From Candidatus Krumholzibacteriota bacterium (GTDB lineage: Bacteria; Krumholzibacteriota; Krumholzibacteriia; JAJRXK01), in the NCBI GenBank assembly GCA_029262065.1, contig JAJDAC010000024.1, forward strand, positions 1 through 64,000: 64,000 nucleotides of DNA, in the 5' to 3' direction. The notes beneath the pieces were generated by a model, which was not told where the DNA came from, ran no database searches, and saw only the letters and a list, made by a program, of their open reading frames with translations. Within the stretch, counting starts at the first letter, position 1. Each line of letters opens with the position of its first letter. This document shows positions 38,519 through 47,159 of the stretch, piece after piece. The position numbers and the translations under genes are program-made.

Positions 38519-38991
38519 CCAGCCCTGATTCAATACGGGGAAATGAAGCGGAGAAGACAATCGCAAACGTAGGAAGAAACGAACCTTGCCCGTGCGGTAG
38601 CGGGAAGAAGTACAAGCAGTGTTGCGAAGGCAAGGCCGCCCAGGGCGTCAACAGACGGCTGGTGCTTGGGGTCGTGGCCGTGGTCCTGGTGGTTGGCGCC
38701 GCGTGGGCGGCCACCAATTTTTTTGGAAGTGGGAATGCAGATCCAGGGCAAGCGGGGTCGGCGCCGCCGGGCAAGGTGTGGTCGGAGGAGCACCAACACT
38801 GGCACGATGCGCCTGGTCTGCCGACGGAAAACCTGGGTCAACCAGTCACCTCACAACCGCCGGGTCAGGCAAGCATCCCTCAACCGTCTGGCCCAGTGCC
38901 CCCGGGCAAGGAGTGGTCAACGGAACACGGGCATTGGCACGATGCCTCCGGTCAAGCGCCAGCCGACACGACCAAGAGCGGCAGCCCGTAG
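38519..38991 (+). CDS. SEC-C motif membrane protein with GK-WS-EH-HWHD repeat; start unclear
   Basis: The frame is open from just after a stop at 38515 and encodes [18 protein letters not shown], the SEC-C zinc-binding motif first seen in SecA and in many small proteins. One membrane span ([22 protein letters not shown]) follows. Two copies of PPGKxWSxEHxHWHDAxG are separated by about 25 residues ([15 protein letters not shown] and [15 protein letters not shown]), then a Ser/Pro-rich end. No ATG, GTG or TTG exists before the SEC-C motif in this frame. An ATG at 38543 in the next frame with GGGGAAA before it could be the start if a single-base indel lies between it and ~38570. It may be a sequencing error or real decay. 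Confidence 0.6.
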
Positions 38992-39031
38992 TTTCCGAAA
39001 ACGATCTTGGCCGACATGTTGAAGGAGCACT

Positions 39032-39499
39032 TTGACGAATAACGATGTCTTGCGCCGTATCCGCTACGCTTTCGATCTCAGCGATTCGAAAATGATTGCC
39101 ATGTTCAGCTTGGGTAAGCTTGAAACAACCCGCGAGCAGGTTAGTGATTGGTTGAAAAAAGAGGATGATCCTGCCTATCAAAACTGTACAGACATTCAAC
39201 TGGCGATGTTCTTGAACGGGTTGATTATCGATAGACGAGGAAAAAAAGAAGGGTCAGAACCCGAGCCAGAGCAGCACCTGACGAACAATATCATTCTCAG
39301 GAAACTCAAGATTGCATTGGACCTGAAAGCCGACGATGTATTGCGTATTCTGGGCCTGGCGGAGTTCCGCATCAGTAGGCATGAACTCAGCGCATTTTTC
39401 CGGAGGCCAGATCATAAACACTACCGTAGCTGCGAGGATCAGTTCCTACGTAATTTCCTAAAAGGTATCCAGCTCAAATACCGCGACAACCAGGTCTGA
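39032..39499 (+). CDS. yehS: YehS / DUF1456 family protein
   Basis: 155 residues starting with TTG seven bases after GAAGGAG. The duplicated DUF1456 unit is visible: NNDVLRRIRYAFDLSDSKMI and NNIILRKLKIALDLKADDVLRIL. Each is followed by a short conserved tail (VSDWLKKEDDPAYQNC; LSAFFRRPDHKHYRSCED). Function is unknown. Base composition is well below the surroundings (one 60-base line counted by hand: 29 G/C). The gene resembles gammaproteobacterial yehS and lies next to further genes of that kind. Confidence 0.92.
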   Translation: MTNNDVLRRIRYAFDLSDSKMIAMFSLGKLETTREQVSDWLKKEDDPAYQNCTDIQLAMFLNGLIIDRRGKKEGSEPEPEQHLTNNIILRKLKIALDLKADDVLRILGLAEFRISRHELSAFFRRPDHKHYRSCEDQFLRNFLKGIQLKYRDNQV

Positions 39500-39513
39500 C
39501 AGGAAGCACAAGC

Positions 39514-40329
39514 ATGCGTTTCGAGCGCTATGTCGCCATTGGTGACAGCTCGACCGAAGGTCTCAACGATCCCGACGGTAGCGGTGGCTATCGAGGTTGG
39601 TCGCGCCGGCTTGCAACGCGTATTGCCGATGAGCAGGGTGGGCTGCTCTACGCGAACTTTGGCGTTAGTGGCCTGACAACACGCCAGATCCTCGATCAAC
39701 AGGTTGAGCCGGCCGCCGCCATGCGGCCTGATCTCGTTACGGTGTTCTCGGGAACCAACGACGTGATTGGCCGACGATTTGATGCGCGCTTGATCGCGCA
39801 CGATATGGAGCACATACAGCGCGCCTTCATCGACATCGGTGCCACGGTGCTCACATTCACCTTGCCCGACCTGACTCCGATCATGCCCATCGCGCGATCG
39901 ATCGCACCGCGCATCAGGATCATGAACGATGCGGTGCGAGCGTCAACATCGCGCACCGGGGCGACGCTGATCGATTTTGCGTTGTACCCGGTCGCGAGCG
40001 ATCCGCGTCTGTGGCACGAGGATCGACTCCATGCGAATCCTCTCGGGCATGCACGCATTGCCGATGCGCTAGCCTTCGCGCTCAAGCTGCCCGGTACGGA
40101 CGATTCCTGGAGAATGGACCTACCGCTACTGCCGCCGCGGACGTTGGCTCAGAAGATCGCAGCTGAGATTTCATGGTGGGGGCGCTATTTGTTGCCGTGG
40201 GTTGGAACGGGCGTAAGGGCTCGCGCCACGGCAGGGAATCGAGTAATCAAGGTGCCAGCCCTCGCTCCCGTCCTGCCTTCTCAACCCTGGTCGTGCAGCC
40301 GCCCCAGATCACTCTCAATCGATCGCTGA
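39514..40329 (+). CDS. SGNH / GDSL-type hydrolase
   Basis: 271 residues. Block I is VAIGDSSTEGLND with the nucleophile Ser in GDSS, block II GVSGLTTR carries the Gly, block III is SGTNDVIG with the Asn, and block V is WHEDRLHANPLGH with the Asp-His pair. The catalytic set is therefore complete. No signal peptide is seen. It is likely an esterase or lipase-like enzyme; the substrate is unknown. After ~230 residues the remainder is unconserved-looking and runs 49 bases into the convergent ribosome-associated gene. AGGAAG lies before the start. Confidence 0.85.
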   Translation: MRFERYVAIGDSSTEGLNDPDGSGGYRGWSRRLATRIADEQGGLLYANFGVSGLTTRQILDQQVEPAAAMRPDLVTVFSGTNDVIGRRFDARLIAHDMEHIQRAFIDIGATVLTFTLPDLTPIMPIARSIAPRIRIMNDAVRASTSRTGATLIDFALYPVASDPRLWHEDRLHANPLGHARIADALAFALKLPGTDDSWRMDLPLLPPRTLAQKIAAEISWWGRYLLPWVGTGVRARATAGNRVIKVPALAPVLPSQPWSCSRPRSLSIDR

Positions 40330-40598
40330 ATCTTGTCGGCGGCGCCGTCGACGGCTTGGTCCAAGGTTGCGGCGTCGTGTGTGACAGCAGTAGGCTGGCG
40401 ACCTTTCAGGCGAGCTTCGATCATACAGCGCTTGTCGTCCTGGCCGCTCTTGTCACCGTTCTGGTCACTAAGGTGGACTTCCACCCGCGTGATCCGATCA
40501 CTGAATCGATTCAGAGCGTTCTCCACTACACCCCGAACGTGGACGATGAGCTGCTCGCGTCCCTCGATGTTATTGTCGGTATTGACTTGGATCTGCAT
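40281..40598 (-). CDS. hpf: HPF / RaiA-type ribosome hibernation factor
   Basis: 105 residues from the ATG at 40598, with AGGAAA just before it. The beta-alpha fold is shown by MQIQVNTDNNIEGREQL, FSDRITRVEVHLSDQNGD, CMIEARLKGRQPTAVTH and DAATLDQAVDGAADKIQRSI. It is the short form, without the C-terminal dimerisation domain. It binds the 30S subunit A-site region in stationary phase. The style is gammaproteobacterial. The 3' end overlaps the convergent hydrolase gene. Confidence 0.9.
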   Translation of the reverse strand: MQIQVNTDNNIEGREQLIVHVRGVVENALNRFSDRITRVEVHLSDQNGDKSGQDDKRCMIEARLKGRQPTAVTHDAATLDQAVDGAADKIQRSIESDLGRLHDQG

Positions 40599-40628
40599 GA
40601 GTTTCCTGTGACTTTGGCGGTGGGATGC

Positions 40629-40658
40629 GAACCCCGTCTCACGCGGGAGACGGGGTTC
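40629..40658 (-). terminator. Perfect 12-bp hairpin between two co-directional genes
   Basis: GAACCCCGTCTC pairs without mismatch with GAGACGGGGTTC around a 6-base loop. It sits 9 bases after the stop of the small secreted-protein gene and ~30 bases before the hpf-like start, on the strand both genes use. No T-run follows, so it may be a terminator that needs no U-tract, an attenuator, or an mRNA-stabilising element. Confidence 0.5.
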
Positions 40659-40666
40659 CTGTATTT

Positions 40667-41338
40667 CTACCGGTAGAGCGCCTTGATGTTGCCCCAAGCG
40701 CTGCTCTCAACCGGCACCGACGGGACTGTGAGTACACCTGAAATCGCGTAGAAGCTATGGTTGGCCGTCGAAGCGGTAGCTCCATTTCTAACCCATTGTG
40801 CATTGGCGGTGGCCGTCCGCGAACCTATAGTCGGGTTGGGTATTCCGAGAGCTTGGTCGGCAGTGCCGAAACCACCTGTGCCCGTCCAGATGTTGCTAGA
40901 GCCGGTTGCCGTTGCACAAAGCTCCGTGAAGTCCAACTGTACGGCGATCGACCAATCCCAAAGGTCATCATAGGTCGTCGCGAGCATCGTATCGTTCAGC
41001 AGATATACGGGTACATTTCCGGGCGGCGCGGTCCCCGTGTTGTCCCGGGCGTCCACCGTAGCTGTCGATGCCATTGCGAACCATTGGGTGCCAAGCGCAG
41101 CCAGCTCTGGGATGGCGTTTGCGGCGGCGGAGACGAACGTGTTGTAGTCGGCAATATCGGTCGATTGAGCATCTCTCACCCCGGAAGTCACGAACGCGAG
41201 GCGATACTCTTCATTCGGGTTGAGACCCGTGGGTATGACAATTACGCTTGCGTTCACGCTGCTCGCGCCAAGCGCGCAGAGAAACAGGGCGAGCAGGCTG
41301 GCAGCAATGGAGGCCGTCGACACAGTTAGGTGTTTCAT
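40667..41338 (-). CDS. Small secreted protein, PEP-CTERM-like body with WG-IK tail instead
   Basis: 223 residues. Signal peptide ~1-30 (SVNASVIVIPT). The body (LNPNEEYRLAFVTSGVRDAQ, LGTQWFAMASTATVDARDNT, PVYLLNDTMLATTYDDLWD, FYAISGVLTVP) recalls secreted proteins that in other bacteria end in a PEP-CTERM sorting tail directly after such a GVLTVP sequence. That recollection is unverified. Here the sequence ends instead in VESSAWGNIKALYR, with no membrane segment. It resembles the tails of two other proteins in the window. The function is unknown. Confidence 0.75.
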   Translation of the reverse strand: MKHLTVSTASIAASLLALFLCALGASSVNASVIVIPTGLNPNEEYRLAFVTSGVRDAQSTDIADYNTFVSAAANAIPELAALGTQWFAMASTATVDARDNTGTAPPGNVPVYLLNDTMLATTYDDLWDWSIAVQLDFTELCATATGSSNIWTGTGGFGTADQALGIPNPTIGSRTATANAQWVRNGATASTANHSFYAISGVLTVPSVPVESSAWGNIKALYR

Positions 41339-41419
41339 TCACTTTTCCAACGTCTTCGAGGATCGAGATAGCGGAATCGGAAGGCGGCACAGTATCCCAC
41401 GTTTCTTCACGAGGTATCA

Positions 41420-41899
41420 ATGGTTGGTTTGCTGTTTCCAGAAGTGATCGACAACAAATATCGCGGCCAATGGTGGGCGTTGGTGTTTTTTGTGCCCGTG
41501 TTGCTGTTGAAGCTGATGATGGGGTTCAACGTTGCGGGGCTCAATCCGGTTATAGCAGTGCGGGATATCCTACAGGACGTCGATGGTATTCCGCTTGATA
41601 CCTACAGCCCGGCAGCAGTGACCGATCTCATTTTCTTCGCAAATGCATGGGGGCTGTCGCTTCTTACGATATGCCTTGTCGGTGTGGTTGCGCTTATCCG
41701 CTATCGATCGATGATTCCGATTGCGATTCTATTGCTGACATTTGAACAGGTCGGTCGTAAGGCGATGTCCATAGCCGAGTCCGGCTGGGGAATTGGCTCT
41801 GATATGTCAGCGGGCAACACCATTAACTGGGCGCTCTCATTCGCGTTGTTGCTGGCGCTCGTGCTGTCAATAGTGCGTAGACGGGCGGTAGATGACTGA
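41420..41899 (+). CDS. Small inner-membrane protein of unknown function
   Basis: 159 residues with about four membrane spans (~17-37, 65-90, 90-106, 128-148; e.g. WWALVFFVPVLLLKLMMGF, INWALSFALLLALVLSIV). GAGGTATCA lies just before the ATG. No conserved motif known to me is visible. GC is lower than around the big receptor genes, as in the neighbouring genes. Confidence 0.72.
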   Translation: MVGLLFPEVIDNKYRGQWWALVFFVPVLLLKLMMGFNVAGLNPVIAVRDILQDVDGIPLDTYSPAAVTDLIFFANAWGLSLLTICLVGVVALIRYRSMIPIAILLLTFEQVGRKAMSIAESGWGIGSDMSAGNTINWALSFALLLALVLSIVRRRAVDD

Positions 41900-42054
41900 G
41901 TTGCCCCTTGCGCCTACTTTCCGAACCACAAGTAGCTCCGAGCATGCAACTTGGCGGATCGTCAGCCCAAGCGAATGCTTGAGCTGACTTGTCCACAGAA
42001 CCAAAGAGATCCGAGGCAGCGCCCGTCCAGGAATGCGCGCGCACAATCAAGACA

Positions 42055-42480
42055 CTACGCGCGACTTCGTGTCTTCTTGTTCAGAGCTCGGTCGACCTTG
42101 GAGATCGCCTTCGCGTAGCCGTTCGCTCTTCGCTGAACCGCCTTCAGTGAGGCCAGTTCGGTTGCGTTGGCAGTCTTGACCGCGCGAGCCTTGGCAAGTT
42201 CCTTCGTAGTGGTCGTGAGGTCCTTCACGACCGCGCGCAATGCCTTGCGGGTCTCGCCGCTGGGTAATCGCTTGGCGCGGCGACTCGCGACGCCCTTGCG
42301 CTTGGATAGCGCGGCCTTCCTTTTTGCTAGCCTCTTGGCGGCGGCGGCGAACTTCTTTGCGTCGCGGGCGCGCGAAGCGACAGCCTTGTTGCTGGCCGTG
42401 ACGGCCACGTCCAGCTTTTCCATTGATGTCTCAAGGCTCTTTTCTACGGCGGCGCTCTTTGCGATTGGCCTCTTTGCCAT
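42055..42480 (-). CDS. Small very basic coiled-coil protein (histone-like)
   Basis: 141 residues from the ATG at 42480; an in-frame GTG nine bases upstream is also possible. Lys, Arg and Ala dominate (DAKKFAAAAKRLAKRKAALSK, VASRRAKRLP), with a heptad-like pattern. Such proteins resemble H1-like bacterial DNA-binding proteins, but no functional motif is certain. It is surrounded by sequence of similar lower-GC type. Confidence 0.6.
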   Translation of the reverse strand: MAKRPIAKSAAVEKSLETSMEKLDVAVTASNKAVASRARDAKKFAAAAKRLAKRKAALSKRKGVASRRAKRLPSGETRKALRAVVKDLTTTTKELAKARAVKTANATELASLKAVQRRANGYAKAISKVDRALNKKTRSRA

Positions 42481-42844
42481 GGCGATCACTCGTCCTTGTC
42501 AAGATGGGGAATACCACGTGGAAACGGGCGCATCATAGTCGAGTCCATCACGGTTGAGAAGGCCGAAGCAGGGTGTCCCTTGCGTCTTTCCATCTGCAGA
42601 TACGGACCCGATTTGTAGGATCGCTATATTGGGATCAATCCACGATCGCTCCAACGAGATCTGTAGCGTAGATCCTAACGCGTGTGGTCACAGTCGATTA
42701 TCACCGCCGAGCGGCAGAATGAACTCGGTGGATCAAAACAGAAGCTGCATTCTCGTCGAGACGTCTCCTGACTTGGATCGTCGAATTCATGTAGTCTCAG
42801 AAGCAACGGCACGGGTTCCCAATTTGATGCCGAGGTTTCCTGAG
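42481..42844. other. Non-coding stretch before the nuclease region
   Basis: No supported gene. An open frame runs through on the + strand but has no start signal or recognisable product before the lipoprotein-type start at 42845. No clear promoter or repeat was found. Confidence 0.5.
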
Positions 42845-43090
42845 ATGAGCAAACTCCTCCCGCTCTTGATTCTGCTTCTAGCGGCCTGTTCGAGTGACTT
42901 CGTTCCAACGGAGCCCGGTGCAGGAACTGAAGACGGCAGCGCCACCATCGGCAGCGCTGGCGGCACACTCAACGCTGCCAAAAATGGCGTACGCGTCGAA
43001 CTGGATATTCCCGCCGGCGCCGTCATGGACGACACCGACTTCACGCTGCGTTTCGTCGACGGATACTTTTGTCACCCTTGCCGAAGCTGA
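42845..43090 (+). pseudogene. Lipoprotein N-terminus with ZU5-like segment, frame broken
   Basis: MSKLLPLLILLLAACSSD is a good lipoprotein signal (Cys15). SATIGSAGGTLNAAKNGVRV and LDIPAGAVMDDTDFTLRF look like the start of a ZU5-type module. The frame then ends within a few codons (CHPCRS). At the same place the next frame takes over and continues as the nuclease. A single-base change near 43040-43070 would join the two into one exported nuclease, which is the simplest reading. Confidence 0.6.
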
Positions 43091-44750
43091 TCAAGTGAAA
43101 CGCACTCCCATACACGCCATTCAAGGCTCGGGCCTACGGTCTCCACTCGCCGGGACCGAGGTGCGCGCGCGCGGCGTCGTTACCGGCACCACGCGCAAGG
43201 GATATTTTGTGCAAGATCCAGACGGCGGCGAGGCGGGTTGTTCGCACGCGGTCTTCGTATTCAGCCCCCGTCGCAAGCCACCGGTCGGCGCGCTTGTCGA
43301 AGTCCAGGGCCGAGTCACCGACTTCGTCTTGGAAGAAACGGAACGCCCCACCACGCAAATCCACGCCGGCGACACGCGAACCCTGGAAGACAAAGGACCG
43401 CGCGTAGAACCAGTGTGGCTTACCGCCGAGCGCCTTGCGCTCGACAACGACGCGCTTGCCGTGTACCTCAATAGTATCGAGGGGATGCTGGTGGGGATCG
43501 AAGCTGGGGCAATGTTCGTGGCGCCGAGCAACCCGTTCGGAGACTACGTTGTGGCGCCGGCGGGAACCAACGCAACGCCCACGCGGCACGGCGGAGTGCT
43601 GATCGATCCGGACAATCCAGACCGTTGGTATCCTGGTTTCCGAATCGTCGACTACTCCAGCGCGCCGCAGGTCAACGTGGGAGCCGAGCTTCTGTCTCCG
43701 GTCGTGGGACCGCTGAACTACCGGGTCTCGTCGTATCAGATCGCGGCGTTGGGGCGCATTCAGGTACGACCCGCGAGCATCAAACTCGAGCGTGCGACAC
43801 TGAGGCCCGATTCAACGCGGGTTACGGTTCTCACTCTGAACGGGTTCAATCTCGATTCACGCGTCGAAGATCCGAGTCTGGTGAAGGACCCACGTCGCGA
43901 CATTGACGACGACGAGGGCGACGGGCGCTACGCGATGCTCGCCGCTGCGATCGCGCGCGATGCGGCGGCTCCCGATATCGTTGCGCTTCAGGAGATGCAG
44001 GACAACGATGGCGCGGAGATCACCGATGTCGTGGACGCCGACGAGAACTACCAGAAACTGATTCGTGCCATTGGGAAAGTCGGCGGCCCCAAGTATTCTT
44101 GGGTGGACGTTGCGCCGCAGCAGGGAGCCGACGGCGGCCAGCCTGGCGGTAACATCCGCAACGCGTTTCTGTACAACCCTGAGCGCGTCGAAATCGTGCC
44201 GGACTCGGTTCAACTCATAGGCGCCGACGATGCTGCGTTTGAAGATTCCCGCAAACCGCTGATGGTGCAGTTTCGCATGCTGAGTACGAAGCGCGAGATC
44301 GCGGTGATCAACGTGCATCTGGCATCGAAGCGTCACCAGCACGGAGTCTTCGCGCCCGAACGCCCCGGTTTCGATCCGCGTCAGGAGATCCGCGTTCGTC
44401 AGGCGTTGCTCGTGCGGGACAAATTCCTGGATCTCGCCGAACGCGGTATCGATTACTACGTCACCGGCGATTTCAATGACTTCGAGTTCAGCGAAACGCT
44501 CCGCGCAATGCTTGGGGACGAAAGCATCAACCTCGTCGACCGTGTGCCGCGCGAGGAGCGCTACGACTACAACCACCGTGGCAAGTCACAGGCCCTCATG
44601 CACGGCATTGTCTCGAAGCTACACGCCGAAGAGCGCAGCATTGAATACGAGATCTTGCACGGCAACGAGCTGATCGGAGCCAAGCCTGGCCAGCTTGGCG
44701 ACAGAGCGACCGACCATGCCTACGTGATCGCCCGCATCGACATGCACTGA
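43055..44750 (+). CDS. Endonuclease/exonuclease/phosphatase-family nuclease with N-terminal OB-like domain
   Basis: About 565 residues of homologous sequence, with no good start of its own. TPIHAIQGSGLRSPLAG, VVTGTTRKGYFVQDPDGGE and LVEVQGRVTDF form the OB-fold region seen in YhcR-like secreted nucleases. The EEP domain has VTVLTLNGFNLD, PDIVALQEMQDND (catalytic Glu), INVHLASKRH, YYVTGDFNDFEFS (Asp and Asn) and ATDHAYVIARI (Asp-His). So the catalytic core is complete. It is probably made only as a fusion with the upstream lipoprotein segment, after repair of the frame. Confidence 0.8.
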
Positions 44751-44773
44751 GCGAAACGTCCGCCGGAAGCGGG

Positions 44774-47146
44774 TCAGGACAAATCGTCGAGCCCCATCAA
44801 TCGGACCAGGCGCCGAAACCGTGGTACTTCGACCAGCTCAGGCATGTAGAGACCGGGCATCGCCAGCAGCCACGACGCGCTTTCCCGGTGGCCCTCATAC
44901 GCCTCCTCCAGTAGCGCCAGTGCTTCTTCGGTGCGGCCCATTGCGAGATAGAAATCCTGGAGGCTGCTCTCGACCTCAGTGCCGCTGGCTTTCCTGGCCA
45001 GGAGTTGTTCCAGCGAATCCTGCGCGAGAGAATCGGCGTCGACCATGGAGTACGTGATGCCGATCCACGCGCGTGCGAGCGGCGTGTCGTCGCCGGCGAA
45101 CATACGATCTGCGGTTTGCGCCGCCGCGAGGGCTTCGTCGGAGCGACCGGCCTGCGCCAGCGCGCGGGAAAGTTTGACGTGGCCCCAGATCCAATGGGGA
45201 TTGAGGTCGATCGCATAGCGAAACTCCGCGGCGGCGAGTTCGAATTGCCGATCGCCGAGCAACGCGAATCCGAGCCAGTGCGTGGCGCGTGTCGAGAGCG
45301 GATCGATCTTCTTGGCCTTGCGACTGACCTCGATAGCTTCCTTCCAGCGGCCTGCCTGGGTCAGGCACTCGGCGTAGCGCAGGTTTGCGGTGAGGCTATT
45401 GGGGTCGAGCGTGAGGGCGCGGCGGTGATGCTGCATCGAACCGGCCCAGTCCCAGTCGTAGCTCCAGGCGATGGCTCCCATCAGGGAGTGCGCTTCGGCG
45501 AGATCGGGATCGATCTTCAGCGCGCTGGCCAGCGCGGACTTGGTTGCCGCCAGGGCTTCGTCTCCGCCCTCGATTCCATGATTGGACATCTGGAGGTGGG
45601 CCTCCGCCAGCGCGCAATAGGCCAGGGCGTAGTCGGGACGACGCTGGATCGCCTGTTCCAGTAGATCGATTCCCTTGAGCATTCCAGCTTGGGTCCCCAC
45701 CAGGAGCTCACGTGCCCTGAGGTACAGACGGTATGCCTCGGAATCGTGGGTGGGTCGATGTTGCACGCTGATTTGCGTCGTTGGATCGATTGTCGGACGT
45801 AGCTTGGCGCTGATGGCCTGCGCGAGTTGGGCTTCGAGAGCGACGATATCCAGGTTCGGTTGGGTGAATCGACCGCCCCAAATCTGGCGGCTATCATGGA
45901 CATCCACGAGTTCGGCACTCACCGAGATTTCATCCCCGTTCGTGGTCAGCCGTCCGACGACCACGGCCTCAACGTCCAGTGCCTTGCCGATCGCCTCGAG
46001 ATCGCCGGTCCCTTCGCGGAAGCGAAAGGAAGACAACCGTGAAATCACACGGAGGTCGGGGTTTCTGGACAGCGAGTTGATCATGCCTTCCGCGAGGCCA
46101 TCGCACAGGTAGCCCATGTCTTCGGACTGCGTTGCATTCGTGAAGGGAAGAACTGCCACCGACGAGATGGTCTCGTCGGATTCCGGACGGAGCTGGAGGA
46201 TTGCGAACGCCGCGACGAGGGCGAGTGTCAGGACTCCACCCAGCGGAACCCACTTCGGGACGCGCGCCAGCGAAGGCGCTGGGGTTGCGTCGGTGGTTCC
46301 AGTCTGCGAAGGGGTTCGCAGGTTGTGCAGATCGACGTTGAGGTCGGCGGCAGACGGATAGCGCATCGACGTGTCCTTGTGCAGACACTTGCGGATGATG
46401 CGCTCAAGTTCCTGGGGCATGTCCGGCCGCAACTCCATGACCGAAACCGGGTCGTGCGTCATGAGCTGGCTCAACACGTCGACGGAACTCCCGCCGTCGA
46501 AGGGTCGAACACCGGTTGCGAGTTCATACAGGATGATGCCGAGGCTGAAAACATCGCTGCGTGCGTCGAGCGCGGCGCCGCGTGCCTGCTCCGGGCTCAT
46601 GTAGTGCGGCGTTCCCAGGATCGTGCCGGATCTTGTCGCAACCTCGGTGTTGAGTTGGGTCCGTGCATCGTCGGTCCGCTCCTGCTTCGCCAACCCGAAG
46701 TCGACGATCTTCGCATTGCCGCGACCGTCGATGAGGATGTTGCCGGGTTTCAGGTCACGATGGAGGATCTGATGACCGTGGAGGGCGGTGAGCGCATCGC
46801 TGATCTGATCACCGTAGCGAAGTATTTCCTCCAGTGGAATGGGGTCTCGCCCAAGCCTCTGGCTCAGGGTCTCTCCCTCGATGATCTCCATGGCGTAGTA
46901 GAAGACATCGTCGTCGTGGCCGACATCATAGATGTGGGCCAGATGCGGATGGTTCAGCGCGGAGGCCGACCGGGCCTCGCTCTCGAATCTCCGGAGGCGG
47001 TCCTTGTCCTGGGTGAACTCATGGGGCAGGATCTTGAGCGCCACATCGCGATCTAGGCGGGTGTCGCGCGCGCGGTAGACTTCAGCCATCCCGCCTTTGC
47101 CGAGGAGGCTGGTGATCTCGTAGTGCGCGACCGATTTACCAATCAA
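44774..47146 (-). CDS. Transmembrane Ser/Thr protein kinase with TolB-like and TPR domains
   Basis: 790 residues, TTG start. Kinase (~9-270): GKGGMAEVY, VALKIL, HRDLKPGNILI, IVDFGLAKQ, GTPHYMSPEQ. The membrane span is VPLGGVLTLALVAAFAILQL (~290-312). The outside part has a TolB/FlgO-like domain (~320-460: SVAVLPFTNATQSEDMGYL, GLAEGMINSLSRN, VVVGRLTTNG) and then TPR repeats (~470-770). It is preceded by a small gene-like frame with a strong ribosome binding site whose stop lies 13 bases upstream. Its neighbour upstream on the same strand is another receptor kinase. Confidence 0.92.
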   Translation of the reverse strand: MIGKSVAHYEITSLLGKGGMAEVYRARDTRLDRDVALKILPHEFTQDKDRLRRFESEARSASALNHPHLAHIYDVGHDDDVFYYAMEIIEGETLSQRLGRDPIPLEEILRYGDQISDALTALHGHQILHRDLKPGNILIDGRGNAKIVDFGLAKQERTDDARTQLNTEVATRSGTILGTPHYMSPEQARGAALDARSDVFSLGIILYELATGVRPFDGGSSVDVLSQLMTHDPVSVMELRPDMPQELERIIRKCLHKDTSMRYPSAADLNVDLHNLRTPSQTGTTDATPAPSLARVPKWVPLGGVLTLALVAAFAILQLRPESDETISSVAVLPFTNATQSEDMGYLCDGLAEGMINSLSRNPDLRVISRLSSFRFREGTGDLEAIGKALDVEAVVVGRLTTNGDEISVSAELVDVHDSRQIWGGRFTQPNLDIVALEAQLAQAISAKLRPTIDPTTQISVQHRPTHDSEAYRLYLRARELLVGTQAGMLKGIDLLEQAIQRRPDYALAYCALAEAHLQMSNHGIEGGDEALAATKSALASALKIDPDLAEAHSLMGAIAWSYDWDWAGSMQHHRRALTLDPNSLTANLRYAECLTQAGRWKEAIEVSRKAKKIDPLSTRATHWLGFALLGDRQFELAAAEFRYAIDLNPHWIWGHVKLSRALAQAGRSDEALAAAQTADRMFAGDDTPLARAWIGITYSMVDADSLAQDSLEQLLARKASGTEVESSLQDFYLAMGRTEEALALLEEAYEGHRESASWLLAMPGLYMPELVEVPRFRRLVRLMGLDDLS

Positions 47147-47159
47147 TGTGTTGGCTCAT

